Positions 51,696-59,459 of a DNA stretch of 64,000 nucleotides are shown here, one piece after another. This DNA comes from CAZJHD01 sp964545855. GTDB lineage: Bacteria > Planctomycetota > UBA1135 > JACQFD01. The notes beneath the pieces are model-generated. The model saw nothing but the letters and a program-made list of their open reading frames with translations, had not been told where the DNA came from and ran no database searches. A program made the position numbers and the translations under genes. Every line of letters starts with the position of its first letter. Position 1 is the first letter of the stretch. The stretch lies in contig CAZJHD010000005.1 of the NCBI GenBank assembly GCA_964545855.1, positions 1-64,000 on the forward strand, in the 5' to 3' direction.

Positions 51696-52763
51696 TTGCC
51701 TGGTGACGATCGACTGACGAAGCTCCTGGAGTCGAAGCCGGACGAATCGGAGGCATCGGCGGCACGGCTCCTCACGGTCGCGGACGTGACCGCCCTGAAG
51801 ACCTCTCTCGAGCGCTCGAAGGACATCTCCCGCGTGCTCGACATGCTCTTCGAGTGGCAAACGGGCCAAGTGGAGCGCGCGATGACGGTCGGCGCCGCAA
51901 CGACGCGCATGGAGCGCGACGCGGGGACGCCGATCCTCCAGCGCGAGCAAGCCTGCTTCCGGATCCATCGGCCACTGGGTCGCCTCAACGCGTTCCAAGT
52001 CTTCGGCGGCAAGTCGCACAGCGCGAAGAAGGGGCAGATCCTCGGTCGCGTCGGGTTCCCGCGCGCGGAGAACGTGACGCTCGCGCCGATCACCTGGAAC
52101 GATCGCGAAGCGGAGATCGTGCGCTGGTTCGAAGTGGGTTTCGGTCGCGGCCGTGTGGTGACGGCGATTCCCGTCTTCTCGGCCGACGGGATCTGGGGAG
52201 TCCTCGCCTCGGCGGGTCCTGCCGAGGACGCCTACTCGCCTCTCGTCCGGCGGCTCCTGCGCGTGGGCGCGGCGGGTCTCTCCGACTGGCTCGAAGCGCA
52301 TACGTCGACCTCCGTCGTGATCGGCGAGCCGCTGCGCACTGGAATTCCGACCACACGCTTCCAGAAGCAGGTCGCGATGCTCCTCGCCACGGAGCCAGGG
52401 AAACGCGCGCAGCTGACGCTCGTCGCCTACGCAGTGGCCCGCCCGTCCCAGGGAGCGCCGTCGCCGCGCCGCAACGCTCGATGGCTCGCACCCCATGTCC
52501 TGGGGATGTTCCGATGCACCGACGAAGCGACGCTCGTCGGAGAGGACGTGATCCTCCTCATGGTGAAGGGCTGCGAAACGTCCCTGGTCGATCGAGCGGT
52601 GCAGCGAGTGCGCGCACGTCTCGCGACCATCGACCCGACGACGAGTCTCGACGGCGTGGAGCTGATGGCGCCCACGGCGGAAGCGTCGAACGATGCCGAC
52701 GGCGCCCGTGCGCTGATCGAGCGCATCTCCGGTGCGGCTCGCGCCGCGTGCAGCGCGGGCTGA
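51696..52763 (+). CDS. Putative GAF-like sensor with degenerate GGDEF-like domain
   Basis: A 355-residue cytoplasmic protein. TTG 51696 is preceded by GGGAGG at 51682-51687 with an 8-bp gap, a strong ribosome site that decides the start. The middle (about residues 65-210) has a GAF-like alternation, including ITWNDREAEIVRWFEVG and RVVTAIPVFSADGIWGVLA. The last 120 residues (LTLVAYAVA to ALIERISGAARAA) have the strand-helix order of a diguanylate-cyclase domain, but without GGDEF. This layout recalls PelD-type receptors. The assignment is inference; I do not recognise a close family. It lies 166 bp after the glycosyltransferase gene. Confidence 0.45.
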   Translation: MPGDDRLTKLLESKPDESEASAARLLTVADVTALKTSLERSKDISRVLDMLFEWQTGQVERAMTVGAATTRMERDAGTPILQREQACFRIHRPLGRLNAFQVFGGKSHSAKKGQILGRVGFPRAENVTLAPITWNDREAEIVRWFEVGFGRGRVVTAIPVFSADGIWGVLASAGPAEDAYSPLVRRLLRVGAAGLSDWLEAHTSTSVVIGEPLRTGIPTTRFQKQVAMLLATEPGKRAQLTLVAYAVARPSQGAPSPRRNARWLAPHVLGMFRCTDEATLVGEDVILLMVKGCETSLVDRAVQRVRARLATIDPTTSLDGVELMAPTAEASNDADGARALIERISGAARAACSAG

Positions 52764-52823
52764 AGGCGCGAGAGCGGATCGGCGGAGGGCGACCGACGAC
52801 CGCCGTCGGCCATCCGCGCCCTC

Positions 52824-55800
52824 CTACCCGTCGATCAAGCCCTTCGACTGGAAGAACTTCTTGAAGGGGTTCGGCGGCGGCGGCGTGTCCTTGCGGGGCT
52901 CGACCGGAATCGGCGCATCGCCCGAGCCCTCGCCGAAATCGTCTCGCGATCGACCGTCGCGCCGTCCGCGTCGGTCGCCGCCGCCGAATCCTCCGCGGCT
53001 CCGACCGCCACCGCCGTCGCGTCGGCTCGTCGCAGCCCGCTGCACCGTCGAGGGCGCACGGCGATCGCCCGCGCCGCGACCCCGTCCTCGTCCGCCGTCG
53101 CTGCCGGGCTCCGAGGGCACGACCGTTCCCGCCGCTTCCGCGGCGCGTCGTTCGGCGGTCTCCTTCTCGCGCCGACGCCGCTCCTTGGCGCGCTCGCGGG
53201 CCGCCGTTCGGGCCTCCCGTCGCGCCGCGCGCTCCTCCTCCGCTTGCTTCCGCGATTCCTCGCTGCGCAGCGTGAGGGCGATCTTCTTCTTCGCGGGATC
53301 CACCTCGATCACGCGGACGCGTACACGTTCTCCCACCTGGACGATCGAGCCCGCGTCCTCGACGAAGTGGTCGGCGAGCTCCGAGATGTGGATGAGGCCT
53401 TCCTGAGCGAGGCCGATGTCGACGAAGGCGCCGAAGGCAGCCACGCCACGCACGACGCCGTCGAGCTCCTGGCCCGCAGCGAGGTCGCCGAGGTTGCGGA
53501 CGCCCGTGTTGATCGGAGTCGGCAGGACGCGGCCCCGGGGATCGACCCCCCGATCCAGGAGGAGATCGCGAACGGCCCGCAGAGTGGCGAGAGGCGCCGC
53601 GTCGTCCGACAGCGGAGCGAGATCGAGGGACTCCAGCGCGTCTCGCGAGACGTCGTTCAGCGAAGCCGCCCCGGCGGCGGCGACGAGCTTCGCGACCACG
53701 GGCGCGTGATCGGGATGGACGCCCGTCTCGTCCAGCGGCTCCGCGCTCCCGGGCACGCGCAGGAACGCGACCGCACGGCGATAGACCTGCTCGTCGAGAC
53801 CGACGAGCGCGAGCGCGACACGCGAGGGGAATCGTCCGTTCGCGCGACGCCACTCGACGATCGCCTTCGCTGCCTTGCGGCCCATGCCGCCGACGAGGGC
53901 GAGGAGTGGAGCCGGCGCCAGGTTCAGATCGACCGGCACTTCGTGGACGGAGATCTCGAGTTCCTCCTGGAGTGTGCGCTCCAGGCGGCCCTTCGCGACG
54001 TCCTGGCCGTGATGGCTCCCGGCGAGAAGCTTCGGATCGACGCGGACGAGCTCCCCCAGCGGGTCCTGGAGCCGTCGCGCCATCGAGATTGCCGCGCGGA
54101 CCGGGACCGGCTTGTCGCCGAATTCCTCGCGCGCCGCCGCCGAATTGGCGATCGCGGACGTCCCGACCTCGGGCACGCGGAAGATCTCGGGGTCGCTCTC
54201 CGCGGCCTCCGCGGCCGAGGGCTCGACCTGCGGCGTGGCCATCTCGGGGACCGCTCCGAGGGGAGCGGCGTCCCCGCGATCCGATGCGCTCACCTCGCTC
54301 TTCGCCGGGACCGGCGTCGCAGAGGGCGCCGCCTCGGAGACCGCCGCGGCGGGTAGCGCCGGCTCGGGCGTCGGCGTCTCGGAGTCGCTCGAAGCCGGAG
54401 CGATCACGGCCGCGACCTCCGGAGCGTGCTCCTCGGCAGCGGTCACGGGGCCGTTGGGCGCATCCGACGGGCTCGCAGCGGGAACCGCGGAAGCGGCGGA
54501 GCCGCTTCCGGCCATGGCCTCCTGGAAGAACGCCGCCGCCTGCGATCCGGAATCCCCCGAACTCACTGCGATGCCGCGGATCCGATGCTCCCGAAGGAAC
54601 GACCGAGCTCGATCGAGCGCGGCCGCGCGCCCCTCTCCGGTCGTCTCGAAGGTCGCATCGGCGAGGAACGAACCATCGGCGGCGATCGCCGCCGCCCGAA
54701 TGCCCTTCCGGACGCCTGGGTCGACACCCACCACCGGGTGCGCGCCGAAGGGCGGGCGTTGGCACATCGTGCGGAGATTGCGACGGAGGAACGAGAGCGT
54801 CTCGGCGTCGGCACGCTCCTTCCATTCCGTGCGAACGTCGACCTCGAGCGCCCCCACGAGGATGCGGCCCACCGCGTCGCGCAGCGCCGATGTTCGAAGC
54901 TCGTGAAGGGCCTTCTGCGCGTCCGCGGCGTCGTCCGCCAGCGGCTCGATCCGGCTCTTCGCGAGTTCGGCAACGACTTCGTCGACGCGGATCTCGACGC
55001 CGAGCTTGAGGACCCTTTCCCGCTCGCCGCGCCGGAGCTTCAAGTAGCGTCGGGGTGGAAGCGACTTGCCGCGGCTGCGGAAGTCGAAGAACTCCGAGTA
55101 ACGCTCGGCGCCCTGCTTCTGCGCATCGAAGACCTTCGCCACGATCTCGCCCCGCTCGCGAATTTCGCGACGGACGCGCTGGCGAATCTCCGGATCGGAA
55201 GCGTGGCGTTCCGCGAGGATGGCGACGGCGCCCTGAAGGGCCTCTTGTGCCGTCGCCACGCCCTTCTTCTCGGCGGCACGAGGGGCTTTTCCGGCAGTCC
55301 CTTTCTCGGGCTTGTGCGGCGCGCCGGGATTCTCGGCGCCTCGGTCCGTGGAGGCCTCGGGCGCCTGCGTCTCGGACTCCGTGGCGGCGTCCGTCGCGGG
55401 CGCCTCGGGAGACGACCCATCGTCCGAAGGAGCGGCAGGCGACGTCTCGGTTGTAGCGGAAGCTTCGGGAGCTCGAGCTGCCTCCGAAACCGGAGCCTTC
55501 GATTTTCCGGCGGATTCTCCCGCGGCCGAGTCCGTCGCGGACGAGTCCGACGTGGCCGAATCCGTCGTGGATGGCGCCCCGGCCGTCGCAGTCTCCGCGA
55601 TGGCAGCGGCCTCGGGCGCCGCGGCGCTCGCTCCGCCGTCTGGCGTTGGCTCGTCGTGACGAACGAACGTCGCGGCGAGATCTTCGAGCGTCTTCCCTTG
55701 GAGGTCACCGCTCGCGATGGCATCGGCGAGAGGCTCGAGACCCTTGGCGATCGCCTCGGCGCCACGCGTCCCCTTGGGCTTGCGCACGCGGGCCGCCACG

Positions 55801-56105
55801 TCGTCGAGCTGGCTCGAATCGGCAGCATTGCGTGCATGTGCGCGGAGCGACTGGCCCTCGTCTCCGAGCGCGTCGAGTTGCTTGAGGACGTTCGCCCGTC
55901 GCTGCTCGAGCTCGCGGAGCTCGTCGACTCGCACGCGCAGCTTGCGGAGGGCCGGGATGCCGAGCCCTGCGAATCGATCCGGGTGTCGTCGCGCGAGGAC
56001 GGGAATCGAGTCGCCGGCTTCCAACCGTTCCTCGAACGCCGCGATGGCGTCGGAAGAGACCTGGAATTCGGCCGCGAGTCGATTCTGAGCTTGCTCGGGA
56101 AGCAT
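52824..56105 (-). CDS. tex: Tex-family RNA-binding transcription accessory protein with two large insertions
   Basis: A 1093-residue Tex (usual length about 780). Order: Tex N-terminal helices, YqgF/RNase-H-like domain (VVGVDPGVRKGIRAA), helix-hairpin-helix segments (LLALVGGMGRKAAKAIVEWR and ALVGLDEQVYRRAVAFLRV), S1 domain (GQELDGVVRGVAAFGAFVDIGL, GLIHISELAD), then an Arg/Gly-rich tail. Two Ala/Ser/Pro/Glu-rich low-complexity insertions at about 154-282 and 533-639 interrupt the N-terminal domain and the YqgF domain. The YqgF segment lacks the usual GNGT and has SSGDSGS. Tex binds RNA and affects transcription and stress tolerance. Ends in a KKFFQSKG motif. Confidence 0.88.
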   Translation of the reverse strand: MLPEQAQNRLAAEFQVSSDAIAAFEERLEAGDSIPVLARRHPDRFAGLGIPALRKLRVRVDELRELEQRRANVLKQLDALGDEGQSLRAHARNAADSSQLDDVAARVRKPKGTRGAEAIAKGLEPLADAIASGDLQGKTLEDLAATFVRHDEPTPDGGASAAAPEAAAIAETATAGAPSTTDSATSDSSATDSAAGESAGKSKAPVSEAARAPEASATTETSPAAPSDDGSSPEAPATDAATESETQAPEASTDRGAENPGAPHKPEKGTAGKAPRAAEKKGVATAQEALQGAVAILAERHASDPEIRQRVRREIRERGEIVAKVFDAQKQGAERYSEFFDFRSRGKSLPPRRYLKLRRGERERVLKLGVEIRVDEVVAELAKSRIEPLADDAADAQKALHELRTSALRDAVGRILVGALEVDVRTEWKERADAETLSFLRRNLRTMCQRPPFGAHPVVGVDPGVRKGIRAAAIAADGSFLADATFETTGEGRAAALDRARSFLREHRIRGIAVSSGDSGSQAAAFFQEAMAGSGSAASAVPAASPSDAPNGPVTAAEEHAPEVAAVIAPASSDSETPTPEPALPAAAVSEAAPSATPVPAKSEVSASDRGDAAPLGAVPEMATPQVEPSAAEAAESDPEIFRVPEVGTSAIANSAAAREEFGDKPVPVRAAISMARRLQDPLGELVRVDPKLLAGSHHGQDVAKGRLERTLQEELEISVHEVPVDLNLAPAPLLALVGGMGRKAAKAIVEWRRANGRFPSRVALALVGLDEQVYRRAVAFLRVPGSAEPLDETGVHPDHAPVVAKLVAAAGAASLNDVSRDALESLDLAPLSDDAAPLATLRAVRDLLLDRGVDPRGRVLPTPINTGVRNLGDLAAGQELDGVVRGVAAFGAFVDIGLAQEGLIHISELADHFVEDAGSIVQVGERVRVRVIEVDPAKKKIALTLRSEESRKQAEEERAARREARTAARERAKERRRREKETAERRAAEAAGTVVPSEPGSDGGRGRGRGAGDRRAPSTVQRAATSRRDGGGGRSRGGFGGGDRRGRRDGRSRDDFGEGSGDAPIPVEPRKDTPPPPNPFKKFFQSKGLIDG

Positions 56106-56268
56106 GGAGCCGGGAACGAGGGCCGCGAATGCTATCACCGGCGTCCGGGGGCGGACACCGTGATGCTGTCCCCCGAGGACCTCTCCGCGACTCGAGAACG
56201 GCCGAGGCTCGCGCCCCATTCCGGGACTCCGAGGACCCGGCGACGCGGGAGCGGAATCTGGCGTCTCC

Positions 56269-57384
56269 CTACCCGGTCGCTCGCCCCGTGCGATGAAGGA
56301 GCGCGACGGCTTGAGCTCGGCTCCTCACGTTCAGCTTCTTGAAGATCGACTTCAGGTGGTCCTTGGTCGTGTAGACGCCGATCCCGAGCCCTTCCGCGAT
56401 GGATCGATTGTCGAGGCCCTTCGCGAGCAGTCGGACCACGTCGGTCTCGCGAGGTGTGAGGCCCGCATCGGCGGGGATCGCCGACACGGGCTCCGAGCGA
56501 TCGGCAACGCGCTCGAGCAGACAGAGGAAGCGCATGCGCCCCTCGATGAGCGAGGCGACGATCTCGAAGGAGGTGCGCGTTCCCGGCGCATCCGGCGGCA
56601 GGACGCCGCTCACGCTCGCCGTGGAAGAAACTGCGGACGAACGCGGGCTCGCCGCGAATCCTCGAACCGAGGCCACGAGGTGCTCTCCATGCGCGTCGAG
56701 AACCGTGGGTCCAGCTCCATGTGCGTGGAGCACGCCGCCCCGGTCGTCGAACACGATGAGCCCCGAGCCCCGCGCTTGCGCATGGAGGTCGAACGCGCCG
56801 CGAAGCACGCGGAGCTCCCGGCTCGCCCGCGTCCGCGCGAAGCTCGCCCCGAGGATGTCCACCACGCCGCCCATGAGTGCACGTTCGCGCTCGCCGTAGC
56901 GATCGCGCGCGCCGGAGCGCGTGACGACGACGTGTCCTACGTGACGGTCGCCTTCGAAGACGAACGCGCCGATCCCATCGTCGATCGAGAGCGGCGCACA
57001 GATCTCTCGGAAGAACGAAGTCTGTCGAGCGCGCGACAGCGGCATCAGGTCGTCCGCCTCGAAGACCAGGTGGTTCCCGTCACCCGTGCTTCGGCGCATG
57101 GCCTCGTCGACGTAGGGATTCCCCAGGAAACGCGACTCTTCGATCCGGAGGACCGCCTCGGCCGGGAGGCCGACCGACGCGACGGTCTCGACCGCACCGG
57201 ACGGATGGAGGACCCACGCGAGGCAGTGCGCGCCTTCGAATCGATCCCGGAGGAACTCCACCGCAGCACCCCACCTCGGATCGAGTGCCACGTCGAGTTG
57301 CTCCATGAGCTCTCGACGCAGCCAACGGGCGTTCGAGCGGTCTGCTTCGAGAGTCGAGATTTCAGACGACTTGCGTGCAGTCAT
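56269..57384 (-). CDS. LuxR-type regulator with N-terminal sensor (paralogue 1)
   Basis: A 371-residue transcription factor. The N-terminal 220 residues form a GAF/PAS-like sensor, with FFREICAPLSIDDGIGAFVF and ERERALMGGVVDILGASFARTRA. The C-terminal 60 residues are a LuxR helix-turn-helix: LTPRETDVVRLLAKGLDNRSIAEGLGIG then YTTKDHLKSIFKKLNV. The gene is a tandem paralogue of the one at 57839. ATG 57384. The ligand is unknown. Upstream is a 454-bp gap separating it from its paralogue, and downstream lies tex on the same strand, 163 bp away. Confidence 0.88.
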   Translation of the reverse strand: MTARKSSEISTLEADRSNARWLRRELMEQLDVALDPRWGAAVEFLRDRFEGAHCLAWVLHPSGAVETVASVGLPAEAVLRIEESRFLGNPYVDEAMRRSTGDGNHLVFEADDLMPLSRARQTSFFREICAPLSIDDGIGAFVFEGDRHVGHVVVTRSGARDRYGERERALMGGVVDILGASFARTRASRELRVLRGAFDLHAQARGSGLIVFDDRGGVLHAHGAGPTVLDAHGEHLVASVRGFAASPRSSAVSSTASVSGVLPPDAPGTRTSFEIVASLIEGRMRFLCLLERVADRSEPVSAIPADAGLTPRETDVVRLLAKGLDNRSIAEGLGIGVYTTKDHLKSIFKKLNVRSRAQAVALLHRTGRATG

Positions 57385-57838
57385 CGATGGTCGTTCGTGA
57401 GTCGCAGCGAAGAGGGGAGGGCGCGCGGCCACGAAGGTGACCGAAGACGTATCGCGGGCACGAATCGTCGAATTCGAGGAGTCAGCGGATCCGAGAGTTC
57501 GCGTACCGCGAAACGCGCCTCTCGTCGTAATGCCGCCGGTCACTCGCCCGCGGCAGCCTGAGTCGCGTCGAAGGTGGCCCCAGGGGGACCGTCGGGGATC
57601 GGAGCAACGAGACGAGAGGTTCAGCGACCGAACCGCACCTCGACGCCACGCTCGGCCCCAGGCTAGAGAACACGAAGCGTCCCGAAACGCTTGGAACTCA
57701 GTCGGTTCCGGCACCCTAGGCCGCCCCCCCCCGGGGGAGGGCCGCGAGTCGCCGATCGTCCCCTGCTTTCGGGGTGCGCCACCGCATGGAACGCGCGACC
57801 CGAGCCCTGCCGGCGCGCGCGTCGAACGATGGCGAAGG
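57385..57838. other. 454-bp gap between tandem LuxR genes
   Basis: No convincing gene on either strand. It holds a run of C residues ending in the palindrome CCCCCGGGGG at 57728-57737, which may help terminate the upstream regulator (minus strand). The promoter for paralogue 1 must lie nearer 57385. No operator symmetry is obvious. Confidence 0.5.
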
Positions 57839-59002
57839 TCAGTTCGCCGAAGAGTCTCGTGCCGGCGCGGCAACGCCGGATCCGTTCGTTCGATCGGAGT
57901 CGCCGGACACCCATGGTCCGCTGCCCCGCGCCAGAACGGCCACGGCTTCGGCGCGCGTGTGCACCGAGAGCTTTCGGAAGATCGCCTTCACGTGATCCTT
58001 GGTCGTGTAGAGACCGATTCCGAGGGAGCGCGCGATCGAGAGGTTGTCGAGCCCCCGCGACAGGAGCGTCAGCACTTCGCGCTCACGGGGAGTGAAGTGG
58101 ACGTCCTCGGGAAGCGTGAGCGTTGGCTCGGCCTCGGTCGGACGCGACGAGAGGAGACAGAGGATGCGGGAGCGGCCCTCGATGGCGACGCGTCGGATCT
58201 CGAACGCGAGCCCACCCGCGGGAGCACTCGGAGGCACGTCCCCGTGCGCGTACGTGAAGTGGCCTCGAGTTCGATTGGGATCCTCCAAGAACTTGCTCAC
58301 GGCGTCCTGGAGCGAGTCGCGAATCGCGTCGAAGGCGCTTCGGCCCGATCCCGCCGCATCGAGGACCAGCCCACGGTGGTCGAGCACGACGAGACCCGAG
58401 CCGTCCCCCGATGCCATGCGATCCAAGGCCGCGTTCCGCGCGCGGAGCTCGCGCAGAAGTCGGCTGCGCACGAGTGCCGCGGAGAGGACGTCGCAGAGGG
58501 AACGGAGACGCGCCTCGTCGGACTCCCCGTAGCGGAGCCTTCCGCTGCTGCGCCGCAGTGCGACGTGCCCGAGCGGCTTGCCGCCGTCGAAGAGCAGTGC
58601 GCACACTGCGTCGTTCACTGCGAGGGGCGCGCAGAACTCCCGGAAGAACGTCATCTCGCGGACGCGCTGAATCGGGACGAGGCGATCGGCGATCGCGACC
58701 ACGGGTTCGTCGCCCTGCGGGCGACGGCGCTTCGCCTCGGCCATGTAGGGATTGAGGTCGGCGAACCGCTCCTCGTAACGAGACGCCCACTCCGGCGAGA
58801 GACCGCTCGCGGCGAGCAGCTCGTAGACGCCGGGCGCGTGCTGCAAGGCGATCACGCAGTGATCGGCCTCGAAGTTGGCCTTCAGCAGTTCCGTGGCCGA
58901 GCTCCAGTGCGGCTCCAGGCCCGAGAAGAGTCTCTCCAGAAGCTCCGCGCGAAGCTGGGAAGTCGGCGGAGTGCGAATCGTGACGAGATCGCGCAAGGAC
59001 AT
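57839..59002 (-). CDS. LuxR-type regulator with N-terminal sensor (paralogue 2)
   Basis: A 387-residue paralogue of the gene at 56269. The sensor domain keeps MTFFREFCAPLAVNDAVCALLF and LCDVLSAALVRSRLL. The helix-turn-helix reads FTPREREVLTLLSRGLDNLSIARSLGIGLYTTKDHVKAIFRKLSVHTRAEAVAVL. ATG 59002 is chosen because the extension upstream is not coding-like. It is divergent from the ABC importer at 59460 and its upstream region includes a structured RNA and a terminator at 59231-59262. It may regulate the importer, as divergent local regulators often do; that is inference. Confidence 0.88.
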   Translation of the reverse strand: MSLRDLVTIRTPPTSQLRAELLERLFSGLEPHWSSATELLKANFEADHCVIALQHAPGVYELLAASGLSPEWASRYEERFADLNPYMAEAKRRRPQGDEPVVAIADRLVPIQRVREMTFFREFCAPLAVNDAVCALLFDGGKPLGHVALRRSSGRLRYGESDEARLRSLCDVLSAALVRSRLLRELRARNAALDRMASGDGSGLVVLDHRGLVLDAAGSGRSAFDAIRDSLQDAVSKFLEDPNRTRGHFTYAHGDVPPSAPAGGLAFEIRRVAIEGRSRILCLLSSRPTEAEPTLTLPEDVHFTPREREVLTLLSRGLDNLSIARSLGIGLYTTKDHVKAIFRKLSVHTRAEAVAVLARGSGPWVSGDSDRTNGSGVAAPARDSSAN

Positions 59003-59230
59003 CGGTTGCTCACGTGGCTCTGCAAGCGAGCCAGAACGGGAGAAGGAGTACCGCGAGGGAAGGAAACTCGAGCGGCCCGTGCCGATGCGCGGGACGCCCT
59101 GCCCGATCCCCTTCGAGTCGATCGCTTCGGACCGAGTCCCTTCGGGGCAGGCAGATACTCGACCGCGCCCTGCGGGGGCCACCTGGTCGACAGGGCGAAG
59201 TTAGGCCCCAGTTCGAGGGTCCCAAGGGTC

Positions 59231-59262
59231 AAAAAAAAAGGGCCGACGCTTCGCGTCGGCCC
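59231..59262 (-). terminator. Intrinsic (rho-independent) terminator, minus strand
   Basis: Left arm GGGCCGACGC (59240-59249) pairs perfectly with GCGTCGGCCC (59253-59262) around a 3-nt loop. On the plus strand nine A residues (59231-59239) precede it, so on the minus strand a 10-bp GC hairpin is followed by nine U. It stops minus-strand transcription. No minus-strand protein gene lies upstream for several kilobases, implying a short RNA or an attenuated leader for paralogue 2. Confidence 0.9.
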
Positions 59263-59440
59263 GCCCCCCGAAGCCTCCGCCCGCTGGGCGGAACCTCGAA
59301 GGGCCCCCTCTGCCCCGCGGAGACACCTTGAAGGCATCTCCGCGCTCCCGCGGCAGTTATCGGTCGGCCGGATCGCCACCTTGATGTGGCATGTTTTTCT
59401 CAAGGAGAGCCCTCCCCAGGGCTCTGAGACCCGCCCGCGC
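59231..59440 (-). ncRNA. Candidate structured minus-strand RNA (sRNA or leader)
   Basis: Upstream of the terminator on the minus strand are four stable hairpins: 59398-59402/59425-59429 enclosing 59407-59413/59418-59424 (loop of four), 59375-59379/59386-59390, 59316-59323/59337-59344 (8 bp, containing CCTTGAAGG) and 59277-59282/59286-59291. The 5' end is not known; about 59440 is a guess. It could be a free-standing sRNA of about 200 nt, antisense to the importer's 5' end, or a terminator-type riboregulator in front of the LuxR gene 230 bp downstream. I do not match it to 6S, tmRNA, RNase P or SRP RNA. Confidence 0.5.
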
Positions 59441-59459
59441 ATAGGACTTACGCATCCCG

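Noticed and set aside
59231..59440. 6S RNA
   Set aside because: One segment (GCCAC...GTGGC and CCTTGAAGG) recalls 6S RNA, but 5' and 3' ends do not pair into its long single hairpin with a central bubble.
59231..59440. tmRNA, RNase P or SRP RNA
   Set aside because: No tRNA-like end with CCA, no GAGGAAAGUC-type block and no SRP tetraloop motif.
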